DNA from: Typhlomys cinereus | Taxonomy: Eukaryota; Chordata; Mammalia; Rodentia; Platacanthomyidae | DNA length: 64,000 bases | Assembly (NCBI GenBank): GCA_023101885.1 | Contig: JALPQD010000044.1 | Location: forward strand, 2,226,514 to 2,290,513 | Reading direction: 5' to 3' | In this document: positions 52,310 through 63,344 of the stretch, piece by piece | Layout: every line of letters starts with the position of its first letter | Numbering within the stretch: position 1 is the first letter of the stretch | Translations under genes and position numbers: made by a program | The notes under the pieces: generated by a model | What the model saw: the letters and a program-made list of their open reading frames with translations, nothing else | Told to the model about the DNA's origin: nothing | Databases searched by the model: none

Positions 52310-53885
52310 ACTCCTGTGCTGGTGCGCACTGAGATTTAGAAGCTGTACACCAGCTTCCAAATTTCGGTAGCCAGAGCCAGCTGAACTTGGGGCTTCCTAA
52401 CTCCCTTGGGGCGTCCTTTTGTTTAAACTAGGTTTGTACCTAGTGCTGGGGTTGAATGGGTTTGAGTTTCTTTCATTCTAAGAAATATACTTACACAGAA
52501 AACAAAGAGCAGAATCACCTTCAGATAAACTGAGTTGCCAAATTGCTTTGCCTTCCCAGAGTACCTGAAGGTGTGTCGATTCAAACATTCCTGGAGTTCT
52601 CAGGTAATAGATACCTCCTCCAACACAGATAATAATTTTAAATCATAATTGTACTGTTGATTTTTGCAATACTGTCTTTTTTTCTCTGTTATCATTAATA
52701 GTTAGTTTTCTTGTCAGTTTATCACCAAGAAAGTTGACGTGTGAGAATACAAAAAACGCTCTCAGTGCCATGAGTTATAACTCAAGTTTTATTTATTATT
52801 TGTTTTTACATAGTGCTGGGACTCAAAGCCAGGAAGAGAACAGAAGTCATGTAAGGTAGGATACCCCGGTGGTTGAAACAAGAAGCAAATGGCAGGTGCA
52901 AGTACAGATTAGTTTGTTTGGAGACTAAAGATGGTCCATCTTCCGTAAACATTGTGGTTTACTGATGCATCAAATCATCTCCCTGGTCCCTATGAAGGCA
53001 GGGACTATGTAAATGTGGCAGTGGTCTCCTGAAGCAGGAGGGAAGATCACAGAGACACCCTGGAGAAACATCCATGGACAATGAACTCACATAACTTTAC
53101 TGCTCAGCCATCCCAGTAGGGAATGGTCCAGGAATTAAAATCAAGCCAAGAAAACCTTAAAACTATTCCACTAAGCAGAGCAACCCAGAATGTGAGAACA
53201 GGTTTATGAAGTAAACGTAACCCCCAGGACACATGGGAAGGGAGTCCCAACAGTGAGACAGCTGGTAACAAAGGCCAGGCCATGACGGGGATTTTCTGGC
53301 TGTCCTTTGATACAAGAGCAAGAAACCCACACCTCACTGTTGTTGGGTATAAGGCAACCTGACTCACCATCTATCACCACAATGAATGCCAACCTGGCTT
53401 TACTAGTTCTTGTTAGAATCTTCTAGACTCTTCCTCCTTTAGCTTTCCATGAACTCTCAAAAAAGTCATCTTTCCTAAAGGATGAGCCGCTCTTCAGTAA
53501 AAGGTGAGCTTACCAGGATATATAAGCCCACGGTATTCAAGAACCCTTAAATAATCTCAGTTCCAACATATTTGCCCACCCAGAGAAATCATTCCCATGC
53601 CAACAGCACCCGAGTGGACACGGTTGCAGCTAAACACTTCCAAGGGGAATACAAAGGTGTTCCCTGAAACTTAAAGGGACCCAGCGGCACAAGCGGCTGT
53701 GAGAAGCTGCAGGATGTTGCCAACCCTCGGGCTTCCTTTGCCTGCTTGCTAGGGAGGCCGTGAGCTTCTTCCAGCTTCTGCTTTCCTGAGTTCACAACTG
53801 TCCATGCACTGATATCTAGAGCTTCTTATAGGACTCAACTCTCATACCATCTGCCTGCAAGGCTCTTCTGCCTTGTTCTTAGTTG
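52310..53885. other. No gene seen; noncoding DNA
   Basis: About 1.6 kb with no recognised SINE or L1. Minus-strand ORFs at 53,104-53,392 and 53,589-53,795 lack domains. Any repeats present are too diverged for me to assign. Confidence 0.45.
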
Positions 53886-53889
53886 TTTG

Positions 53890-54030
53890 AAAGACAGAGA
53901 GAGAGAGAGAATGCTACAGTTTGTATGTAGTGGTCACAGGACAACTTTCAGAGTTCGGTTCTCTCCTTCCACCATGTGGAAATGACACTTGGGTCGCCAG
54001 AGCTACACACAAGCGCCTCACCTGCTGAGC
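53890..54030 (-). mobile_element. B3-type SINE (-)
   Basis: A GA run (53,896-53,911), then 'gtggtcacaggacaactttc', 'cggttctctccttccaccat' and 'cacctgctgagccttctggt'. Confidence 0.7.
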
Positions 54031-54157
54031 CTTCTGGTGGGCCCTGGCTCTTCTGCTTTAGTACCCACAGACAAAGAAACATTTCTTTGTCATCTATTAT
54101 GTCCAAGTAGTCTACAAGTCCTCACTATGTTTTCCCAATTAAAAAAAAAAAAAAAGA

Positions 54158-54380
54158 GCTGGAGTCTTTAAGATGGCTTCAGTGGATAAAGGTGCTTGTC
54201 ACATAATCCTGACCACTTGAGTTCAATCCCCAGAAACCCAGGCAAAGGTAGAAAGAAAGAAGCAACTCCACAAATTTGTCCTCTCACCTCCACCTATGTG
54301 CTATGGTTCATGCCTACATACACACAACACATACATACATACATACATACACACATAATAAAAAATGAAAACATTAAAAG
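54158..54380 (+). mobile_element. B3-type SINE (+)
   Basis: 'agctggagtctttaagatgg', 'ccacttgagttcaatcccca', 'tgtcctctcacctccaccta' and a (TACA)n tail (54,332-54,350) with an A-rich end. Confidence 0.75.
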
Positions 54381-54399
54381 AAAGCAAAAAAAAAAAAAT

Positions 54400-56460
54400 C
54401 CATAAAAACAAAGAACATTTCAGAAGCCACATGTGGGGAGCCACATAGGATTATTCACTAATTTTGGCAATTGGAAGCACTGAAAAATATTGTAATTACA
54501 CGAAAATATGCTATATTAAAAGAAAATCAGGAAAAACGTATAAATTCAGTAAATCTAACTGTATGGCAAAGTTGCTCTCCTAACATTTGCTGTTAACCAA
54601 TGAAGGCCCCACAATTAGAGAACCCCCACTGATTTAACTTGCTAACTCAAATCCTACATTAATGGGAAACTAGCTCTGAAGAGCTCCTGGTATTCATGGA
54701 GACACACAAGTCACGTGCCTCTTCCCTACCATCCTGCAGGACAAATATTAGGCAAGTTAAATCACATGACCTTGTGAAATAGCAGCTCCAACTTCACCTT
54801 CAGGAGGTTTAACTCATTCCAAAGGATTGCTTTATATTCAAACAAGAAAAGAAAGGTGATCTTTGACCTTTCCAGAAAAACAAACAAATTAAAGGTTTTT
54901 TTAAAAAAAAAGTTTCTCACTAGTACATTTTCTTCGGAGATAGAGTTTAAAAATTCCAGTGAAATATCATTTGGTTTTTAAACTATATATTTTTTAAAGA
55001 TTATAAGATTACTCCACAGCATTAGCAGGATAAATCAGAAATGAGTGTAATAGGGCTTGAAATTTTAGTTTGCAGAGTAAACACTGCAATAATTTTCAAA
55101 TTGCAGTCTAATGAAATCTTCCAAGTTGTCATCAACAATAAAAATTAGTCTTATTTGTACTTTCTAATACTGAAGGAAACTGTTATTTTTTTCAACTACA
55201 GTTAAATTTGAAAGTGAAAATCTGCCCACCTCCCCTAATGCTTAAAAGTCCTCAAAGAAGCCAGATGCTGCTTGCTAGGCCTGGTCCACTGGACTCGACA
55301 CTCATTGACACTAAAAATATGTCATTTAGCATTTGAACTGACAGGTATATTATGCAATTAATTCTTTTGGTGATAAAATACATTCAGTGGAGGAAGCAAG
55401 GCCAAAATCAGCAACCAAGGTGAAACCTACACAAGGGTAGAAGCAAAGCAATAAGGCAACGGTGCAATTAACGTATTTGTAGTTGCGATTATTTGAATAA
55501 CTTTATCACATTTTCGGTCAAGCTCAAACATTTTGGAGGAAAAAGAAGAGATTAGATCTATAAATTTTTTCTCTTTTGTAGGTGAAAAATCAGTCTCATC
55601 TCAGCTATTTTGAATATTTAAACCAATACCTTCTAATTCTGCCAAGGTTTAACTGGTTTTTGTTTGTTTGTTTTGGAAAACCTGGTGGTCATTTTCTTAC
55701 AAGAATCTCATGATCTGGCTTCCTGCCAAGTTATCATGGGAGAATCAGTGCATAAACAGACGTGTAGGCTGCATGCATATGGTTACGCCAGGCCAGTCAG
55801 TGGAGAGGAGGAAGACGGAAGCAACGCTGGTTGCCCTATAAAGGAAGTGGGCACACGAAAATCGTTGATGGGTGAATTTAGCCTTGGAGAGGCACGGGGA
55901 CAGAAGAATAAGCCCGCCTTTTCATTGCTGTTGTTACTTCTGTTTGTTCTCTGTGGCCAATGGGAAAATGGTTTCATGAAGATGAGTTTATTTATTCATG
56001 TATGTCCATGAATTCACCAACACAGCCAAGATTAACCAGTAGTTTTGTGGACTGTCAATACTTAAAGTGCTTTTGGTCCAGGGTCTAGACTTCATTAACA
56101 GTTTCATGTTGTGACAAAGCATTAACTTTAATAATGATGATACTAATTCTTCTTCCTCATCTATGTTGTTTAGCGTTGCATCCCGCCCTTGGTCTGCTGC
56201 TGCTGCTGCTACAGCAGAGTGCCTTACACTGAGTAATTTTCAAGTAACAGAAATTTATCTCTTACAGCTCAGGCTGGGCTATCTGGAATCAACACGTCGG
56301 CAGAGGAAGGCCTGCTCTCTGCAGCGTACTGATGCTTTATTTCTTGGTCCTCACTTTGTAGAAGGCAGAAGGGAGAGATGGAAGGGCCACACAGCTCTCT
56401 GAAGCACCTTTTGAGACAGCATTGATCCCGTTTGTGCCACTTTTGTAGCTTACTCCCCAA
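54400..56460. promoter_or_regulatory. 2.1-kb transposon-free, conserved-looking noncoding block
   Basis: No SINE, L1 or LTR recognised. AT-core words cluster at 55,020-55,160 and 55,340-55,550 ('tatgcaattaattctttt', 'gtgcaattaacgtatttgta'). A short GCT run lies at 56,198-56,213. The 115-codon ORF at 55,664-56,011 lacks a domain. It is a candidate enhancer region, by composition only. Confidence 0.4.
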
Positions 56461-56467
56461 AGGCCCC

Positions 56468-56605
56468 ACATCTGAGAGGGGGAATCCGTCTGCAATCCCA
56501 GTACTGGGGAGGTAGAGACAGGAGAATTAGAAATTCAAGGTCAGTTTCCTTTAGGTGTTCAAGGTTGCAGGAGACCCTGTCTCAAAAAACAAAAGCAAAA
56601 CAAAA
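56468..56605 (+). mobile_element. B1 SINE (+)
   Basis: 'tctgcaatcccagtactggg', 'aattcaaggtcagtttcctt', 'gagaccctgtctcaaaaaac' are B1 landmarks. A-rich end. Confidence 0.78.
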
Positions 56606-56800
56606 AGGGAAGAGCCTTATCTCATTGTACTGTTATCTTGAGACTTAAGTTCCAAAATGAATTTGGAGAAACACCTAACATTTAAACCATAGCAATCTCT
56701 ATTTTAAAATACCAAGTTGATAAACTAATTGGCTGGTGGTGTTTAGTCCTTGACTCTCATATAGCCCTTTTTTTCTAGATAAGCTCAAAATGTTATTTAT

Positions 56801-56840
56801 TTCTATTTTTTTATTCTTTTTTTTATTTTTATTCAATTGT

Positions 56841-56901
<61 letters not shown>

Positions 56902-57096
56902 ACCACGAATGAATTCGGGAACCACCATGGACCATCTCCACCTCCTCGTTTACTCTGCCCAGATTCACAGGCTCTGCCCAGAAACGCAGGCCGCCCCTGC
57001 TTCCGCCCGACGGCTCTACGTGGGGTCTAGGATCTGAATTCAGGACCTTTGCCTGCAAGGCAAGAGGCTTAACCCCTGAGCCACTTCTCCAGCCCC
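56801..57096 (-). mobile_element. Type B SINE (young), minus strand, with target-site duplication
   Basis: Reverse type B with a 56-bp GT tail (56,843-56,899) and a body slightly shortened in the middle. Flanks 'aaaatgttatttat' are identical at 56,787-56,800 and 57,097-57,110. Confidence 0.95.
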
Positions 57097-57110
57097 AAAA
57101 TGTTATTTAT

Positions 57111-58080
57111 TATGAAGAAACTTTTTAACAATGATAATCATTATAAAGGCATTGATTCTAACACCTCCTCCTACAAAACAGTAGCATTATCTCACGATGA
57201 GATTTTTTAAAAGAAAATTCAATCTATATAAATATTAAATTTAATAAAAAATTAATTTAAAATATCACAGGTTATTTTGAATGACTCTGATTTTGTTGAA
57301 ATATTTTAATTCACAGTTATAATTTATATGCATATATTTTATACCTGAAATGTAGCAAAATTGCACACATACCAAAAATGTAATCCCTATGGTTAACTAT
57401 AATACAGTACAGAGTGACTTTTTCATGGAGCTGCTGAAGTGAATTATACAATAAAGAAATTTCAAGTGTACAAATTTGCTTCCTTGTCTAATTATGAAAC
57501 CCAAAATCAATATAGACGAGAACCTGTATATCAGTTTCAACAAAAATCTGATTAAAAATGTTTCAGTCTATATAACAAGCAGAAGAGAAACTTTAACAGT
57601 AATTAAATGATTTTTTAAAAAATTCAGTACTGTGAATATAAGAATTTCAACTGCCAGAGTTCTATAGACCAGATAATAATTTTAAATAATAGTTACATTG
57701 TTAATTGTTGAAATAATATGTAATAGTCTTCTTTCTCCTCAATCATTAAAATCTTATATAATATTCCAATAATAATTTGTCACCAAGACAGGTATTTTTC
57801 TTAGTAATGCATCACCAAACCACATTTTGTTTCTGGTGTCAGCTGTGGAAATCAATCCACGTTATAAAATGACGCATTGGTTAAAAACCTGATAAACTTT
57901 GGAATGAAGTTCACGGCCATACTACTAAAAATAGGCCCATTTTAATTTTTTCAACAAATTTAATATGAACAAGATGATAGAAGCGCATTAGGCTAATAGA
58001 AGTGCACCCTACATTAGTTTTTAAATGAATCTTAGACTTCACTATTCTTTCATATTCCAAAATTTAATTAGTCTTCAAAA
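57111..58080. promoter_or_regulatory. AT-rich repeat-free block, conserved-looking toward its end
   Basis: No recognised element. The stretch from about 57,830 (with 'aatcaatccacgttataaaa') keeps isolated CpGs and mixed composition. No credible ORF. Confidence 0.35.
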
Positions 58081-58084
58081 TAAC

Positions 58085-58275
58085 TATCACTTTTTGGTCT
58101 CCTACAACATGCAAGACACTGTGCAACGCAATTACGTGTCTTGCTTCAGGGAATCCTCACAGCCCCCTGTGTGCAGCCTGTGCCCGTTAACTAACACCCA
58201 TTGTATGGAAATAGAAACTGATGGGTTCAGAAACTTGCTGAACAGAGAAAAGCCAGGATCTGAACATATCATTTC
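58085..58275 (+). mobile_element. MIR (+)
   Basis: 'ctcctacaacatgcaagaca', 'gggaatcctcacagccccct', 'ggaaatagaaactgatgggt', 'agaaaagccaggatctgaac' cover nearly the whole MIR order. The 120-codon ORF over it is a repeat translation. Confidence 0.75.
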
Positions 58276-59345
58276 TCTTATTAAACATGTTCCCTCACTC
58301 ATCCAGTTTTCAGAAAGGAGTCCTGAATGCTCCAAAGGACCACCAACCAAGGGAAAATACACAATTTGGTTAGTTGTGAACAAATAAATGTATTGCTCAC
58401 TGTTAAAGACAGAGGGAATGCAAACCATATAGAGACTTCCAGAACTACATTTACAAGAAAAGCAAGACAAATGAACTTCCCATATCAATAAATCAGTTTC
58501 TTCTGGCAATGTTTTTCAGGTGGTCTTTTTCAGAGTTTATCAACATGTTTTCATCCTGGATCAAAAGTCCAGAATCTTGGAATCAGCATGATTTTTCACG
58601 CCAGTGCCACGTATAGTGCGGTTAGTAAATACCTTCTTTTTTTAAGCATTCGTTCATGAGAAGCAAATATTCATGGAATATACACCATGCTTAGGCAACT
58701 TTGTGCTCTCCTTTCTCATCCCTAGGAAATTACGCTACTTTCACATGAGCCAAAATTTAAAAAAAAAAATCATGACACCCAATTAAAACACAAACAAGAG
58801 TTGCATGTTATAATGCTGCAATTACACCCGTAAGGCGGTGGCATAACTGAGCGACCAAAGACATTTCATTCGCTGCTCACACAGAATTTCTTCCAGTGGG
58901 TCTCCTCCAGCTCATTAGATATTCCCTGGCTGATTCTCCTAAGTAATTAGATTTTAACAGGATTTTCAACACATCAGAGCGATCTCTGCGGATGCCGATG
59001 GGAGAGTCCCCCTCTGGCCTCACCAGCAGGGCAGAGCCGATCCAGGCTGGGAGTTAATAGGACAATTACTGGCCTCCTTTAAATGAGTTACATTAATGCA
59101 CTTAAGCTAAATGGCTCTGCATATGATTAAATATTAACATCCGCAAAGGATGAAATCGTGCTATGTAATCGAGTTTTGTTGTTTTAATTTCCCCCAAAGA
59201 AAGATTTCAATTGTTTACTTAAATGCCCTTAAATATTGTAGACGGAATACTTTCAGGGGTGTAAGAGTAGAAAGTTGGCAGTCTCCTCGAAGAGTTCTAA
59301 ATATCCTGACTAGACAAATAAATAAAATAACAATCTTCAGGTGTT
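58276..59345. promoter_or_regulatory. Repeat-free, conserved-looking noncoding block
   Basis: The core at 58,800-59,140 mixes CpG words ('cgtaaggcggtggcataa', 'gcgatctctgcggatgccga') with homeodomain cores ('taagtaattagattttaa', 'ggacaattactgg', 'gagttacattaatgcac'). Nothing coding or repetitive is seen. It is the strongest single enhancer candidate in this half of the window, on composition alone. Confidence 0.45.
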
Positions 59346-59830
59346 ATACAGTAGGAAAAAAATAAAACGAAGATCCCTGAGAAGAAAAGGAAATGCAGGG
59401 GGCTAGAGAGGGTGGCCCAAGCAAGCCCGGTGGCTGCAAGTCACAGGGCAGAGTCCCTGAGGACAGAGTATTGGAAATGCAAAGGTAGAGTCTGCTGCAG
59501 ACCTTTGTGGCTGGTGCCCCACTTAAGCTCCTGGAAGAACTTCCCAAAGCTGGGGGGAAAAGGCCTGGAAAGAAGCAGAGTTCAGTGTGGCTGGGAAGAG
59601 CTCACATGCCCCAAGGCCAGGGTTAAAAATAAACACCTCACAGCACACCAGGCCACAGGCAGAGGATGCGGATCCTTGCCTCAGTCCCATGGCTGAATTG
59701 ACCTTAGAGGAGGAGTTTATCTGAGTCAGCTATGGCAAGTTAAAAAAGGAAAACCTTAGAAGGTTAAGTCTATTTCCAAGTGATTTGGATGTCCACAGTG
59801 AAGCTCAAAAAAAAACACTTGGGGGAGGAG
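59346..59830. other. No gene seen; GC-moderate noncoding DNA
   Basis: Unassigned; possibly an old LTR or unique sequence. Overlapping ORFs on both strands (59,344-59,547 minus; 59,412-59,696 plus) have no known domain. Confidence 0.45.
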
Positions 59831-59835
59831 GGGGA

Positions 59836-60010
59836 GGGAGGTGAGATGGTTTAGGCGATAAAGACCTCCCAAGTCTAACATCAGGAATTTGAACTCCACA
59901 AGCAACAGGGTGGAAGAAGATAACAAATTCCCCCAAAAGTTATACTCTGACCTCCACACACACTGAACGACATATGGGTATGCCTGCACACACACACATA
60001 CACGCACACG

Positions 60011-60051
<41 letters not shown>

Positions 60052-60052
60052 T
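59836..60052 (+). mobile_element. B3-type SINE (+) with (CA)n tail
   Basis: 'ggtgagatggtttaggcgat', 'catcaggaatttgaactcca', 'actctgacctccacacacac', tail of CA/CGCA (59,990-60,048). Confidence 0.75.
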
Positions 60053-60078
60053 TTTTTTTAAAGAAATGAGTAGGAGAG

Positions 60079-60375
60079 GAGCTCAAGAGGTGGCTCAGGG
60101 GTTAAGCCTCTGCCTTGCAGGCGGAAGGTCCTGAGTTCGGATCCTAGACCCCACGTATAGACTCTAGATGCCAGGGGGAAGCCGGGGTGGCCTGCGTTTC
60201 TGGTCCTGGTGGGCGGAGCCTGTGAATCCCGGGGCAGAGTAAACAACAAGGAGGAGGTGAGGTGGTTCATGGTGGTTCCTGAATTCGTCCGTGGTTCTAT
60301 ACACACACACACATACACATACACACACGCACACACGCACCATTGAATAAATAAAAAATTAAAATTAAAAAAAAA
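60079..60375 (+). mobile_element. Type B SINE (young), plus strand, with target-site duplication
   Basis: Complete type B with a changed start ('agctcaagaggtggctcagg') and an 8-bp internal difference near 60,160. Duplicated flanks 'aaagaaatgagtaggaga' at about 60,059-60,076 and 60,376-60,393 are identical. Confidence 0.95.
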
Positions 60376-60394
60376 AAAGAAATGAGTAGGAGAA

Positions 60395-61050
60395 TCTTCC
60401 TACTCACTAAGTCCTCAGAAGAGCACCACGACTACATCTTCATCTTCTGTAGAGTCTCTGTATATCCAAGGCCTTCAGAAGTGTTTTCTTTCCAGAGATA
60501 GACTAGAGGCTCAGTTATTTCATAAAGAATAACTTGTTGAAACTGGCATAGATAACAAACAAAAAACTGAATTTTCTCAAATCTTTAAAATGCTGTTCAG
60601 ACTAAGTAGCTTAGATATAATCCTAGTAAAATTTGGTGCGTTTGTACATGGGGTATTTCCCCCCGTATTTCCCCCTTCTCTCTCTGTCTCTGTCTGTCTC
60701 TGTCTCTCCCTCTCTCTCTCTTTCTCTCTCTACTTCTTTTTACAGCTGGATGATACCTGCTTTGACCTGTATCTTCTACAAGCTTGCTAACATTTGATTA
60801 GTTGAAATAATATTTGAATTTCTTAGGTTGATCCAAAAGCTCCTCAAATTTTAAAAACAGCTTAGAACTTATCGTAGCCCTAAAAAATGTGTGCTTACAC
60901 AGCCTATTATTTCTCTGTGTTGAATTTAGCTCCTGGTTTCTATTTATTCATCTCCAAGTAGGTTTCTATAATTTGATTCTTTCAAATGTCCATTATCTGG
61001 CTTTTGTGGAATTGAGGTATCCTGACAATCTGAAATCAAAGTAATTCTTT
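60395..61050. other. No gene seen; noncoding DNA with a CT-rich tract
   Basis: CT/CTGT-rich run at 60,677-60,735. The rest is unassigned AT-rich sequence. Confidence 0.5.
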
Positions 61051-61054
61051 GGGA

Positions 61055-61265
61055 AGTCAAAGTGGTGCACATCTGCAACCTGTGCTGAGTCTGAGCGTGA
61101 AGCCAACCTGGGCTACATAGAAAGAAAGAGGGGGCAGAAGGATAGAGAGGGTAGAAAGGAAGAGGCAGGAAGAGAGGGAAAGAGCAAAGGAGGAAGGGAG
61201 GGGGAAAGGAAAGAAGTTAGGGAGGGCTAGAAGGAAAGAAGAGAGGAAGAAAGGAAAAAAGAAAA
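61055..61265 (+). mobile_element. B1 fragment (+) followed by a purine tract
   Basis: 'ggtgcacatctgcaacctg' to 'gccaacctgggctacataga' is a shortened B1. It runs into an A/G-only tract (61,121-61,265). Confidence 0.7.
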
Positions 61266-61364
61266 CTTCTAAGTGAGTAAGTATTTTCTGAATTTTTCAC
61301 CAAATTCCAACTTTTATATACCAAATCCGAAAACCAGGAACACAAAGCTGAATGGTTAGCAAAG

Positions 61365-61465
61365 CATAAATTTGGGGATATAGCTTAATAATATAGCATT
61401 TAAAATGCTTAGAATGTGTGCACCCTTAATTTCAACCCAAGCATCTCAAAACAAAATGGTAAAGT
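61365..61465 (+). mobile_element. ID-like SINE (+)
   Basis: 'tttggggatatagcttaata' to 'ttaatttcaacccaagcatc' follows the ID order, diverged. Confidence 0.5.
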
Positions 61466-61469
61466 ATGC

Positions 61470-62040
61470 TTGTAGAGGTGAATGGCATGAAAAGTGACTT
61501 ACATAATTTGCTGAGTACACAGCAAAAACTGGAAATTTTAGTATCACAGTTTAGACAAGTTTTAAAAAATAGCGGAGTCAACCCTCCAGAGTAGATTCTG
61601 AATCATACTGAGATTCACATGAAACTAGCATTTCAAATGCAAAGGACTTTGAGGAAATCAAATGACTGTCTAGATAACTTTAACTCCCCTGTCATCCTCC
61701 CTCCCTGAAATTCTTTCTGCTTTTTTTTAATACTGTGACCTTGGAACTCGTGCAGAATGGCCACTTTCATACATTCAATTGCTCCTATGGGCATTGCATG
61801 TGTCCTACCAAATTAAAAACAAGGGAAGGCTTGAGTAATCCACATAAACAGGACATAGAGGAGATTGAATTAGACAACATTAAGAGTCTGTATCTTTAGG
61901 CTTATCTTGGCTTTCAGATGCTCTGGTTCCAGGACCCTAAATGTTTTCCTTGTCCTCCCCACCCTTGCTTTTGTCTCACTTCCTCCTCGGATAATTGTAA
62001 CTCCTCCTTTTTCACCCACCACAAATATTGGGCTGAAAGG
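61470..62040. other. No gene seen; noncoding DNA
   Basis: Unassigned. The 97-codon minus ORF at 61,870-62,163 is not convincing. Confidence 0.45.
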
Positions 62041-62044
62041 AGAC

Positions 62045-62112
62045 ATCAGTTCTATCACTGATTCGCTGCATGACTTTAAACAAGTCATATAATACTCTCC
62101 ATTTTGTAATAT
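62045..62112 (-). mobile_element. MIR fragment (-)
   Basis: 'gctgcatgactttaaacaag' with 'catataatactctccatttt' is the reverse MIR core. Confidence 0.5.
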
Positions 62113-62145
62113 GCAGGCATGTCTTGAGAAATTGCCAGATTTAAA

Positions 62146-62272
62146 ACAAGTATGGTGGCTCATGCCTATAACCCCAGAAGTGGGGACATGTAGGCAGGAG
62201 AGTCAGGAGTTCACAGTTGTGCTTGGCTACATACCAAGTTCAAGGCCAGTCTAGACTAAATGAGAATTTGTT
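62146..62272 (+). mobile_element. B1 SINE (+)
   Basis: 'gtatggtggctcatgcctat', 'gtcaggagttcacagttgtg', 'caagttcaaggccagtctag'. A GAA/GGA-rich tract (62,275-62,445) follows as its tail. Confidence 0.78.
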
Positions 62273-62274
62273 TC

Positions 62275-62445
62275 AGAAGGAAGAGGAGAAAGAAGGAGGA
62301 AGACGAGACACAGAAGGAAGAAGGAAGGGAAGGACAAGTGGAAGGAGGTTAAAAATGAAGGAGGAGGAAGAGGGAGGAAAAAGAGGAATCAGGAGGGGAA
62401 GGACAAGTGGAAAGAGTAGTAGAAAAAGGAAGGAGAAGAAAGAGC
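62275..62445. repeat. GA-rich low-complexity tract
   Basis: Nearly all purine, with partial repeats of 'gggaaggacaagtgga' at 62,327 and 62,396. Gives a charged ORF without meaning. Confidence 0.92.
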
Positions 62446-62449
62446 ATAA

Positions 62450-63205
62450 TTATTATCCACACCCCTTTAATTATGCCTCTTTCAATTTCCAGCTCTTAGC
62501 CTTATGCCAGCCCAACTTCCTTTTTTGGAGTTCAGAAAAATGTGAAATCTATGGCATTAAGTATTTTATGTTGCTTTGTAGAACATCCTGCCTGGCCCAC
62601 CCTTATCATTCATAGTCACTATCGCAAGAAAAGTTTTCTTCCAATTGTTGAAGACTTGCGTAGACCAGCACCAGCCTGTGGAGACACACCATATTTATCA
62701 TCAAAGACATTTCTGGTAAGAATCGCCTGGCCCTGCTCCTGAAGCGGATTTTCATACCCTCATCTTAAAGAAAAGAATGAGTGGAAGATCTCCCAGTTCA
62801 AATCTTTAAAGCATATTTGCCATTGCAATATTTTTAAATATTAGTCATTTCATTTGCTGCTGGCTCTAAAAAAAATAGAGACTATTACCGAGCGAGGTGT
62901 TGAATGAATCACTCTGAGAAAAATGCTACATGCCGCCCAGCACAGAAAAATGACTGAGAGGCAATTCTTCTCTTTCAGGAACTCATCAAAATTGACTGCT
63001 CATTTGCATACAGCTCATTCCAAGTTGCCAAACTCCAGAGGTTATCTCATTAGAATGAGAAAATGCTCCCACTGCCTTAATGTTCTCTGCCCACTGCCTA
63101 TATTATGATGATCTTTTTTGGTTCAATTAGAGATGAACCTTTCTAGGTTTCTCCTCTTAACCTTTCAGGCAGGTGATTCAAAAGGAAACAAAACTCCATC
63201 TCAAA
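62450..63205. promoter_or_regulatory. Repeat-free, octamer-bearing noncoding stretch
   Basis: Contains the POU octamer 'atttgcat' (63,002-63,009), 'ttaccgagcgaggtg' and several AT-core words. An acceptor-like 'tcttctctttcag' at 62,968-62,980 is not followed by a donor or a long frame. Candidate conserved element, untested. Confidence 0.35.
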
Positions 63206-63211
63206 ACCTTT

Positions 63212-63305
63212 ATCAGGGGCTGGCTGTGCTGATGTCTCTCTTCACTAGAGAACCTCAAGCCTGAGGCCAGCCTGGGGTACAGAACACGTTCCAGCTACAC
63301 AACAA
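63212..63305 (+). mobile_element. B1-like fragment (+)
   Basis: 'ggggctggctgtgctgatgt' and 'cctgaggccagcctggggta' suggest a degraded B1 with an A-rich end near 63,340. Confidence 0.45.
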
Positions 63306-63344
63306 GACCAGTGACCAAAATCAAGCAAACCAACAACAACCATA

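Noticed and set aside
52062..52370. Tandem array resembling a CRISPR or a repeat-protein gene
   Set aside because: The units are contiguous without spacers and derive from a SINE tail. The open frames follow from the 33-bp period.
62968..63060. Coding exon after the acceptor-like 'tcttctctttcag'
   Set aside because: The frame closes after about 24 codons and no consensus donor follows.
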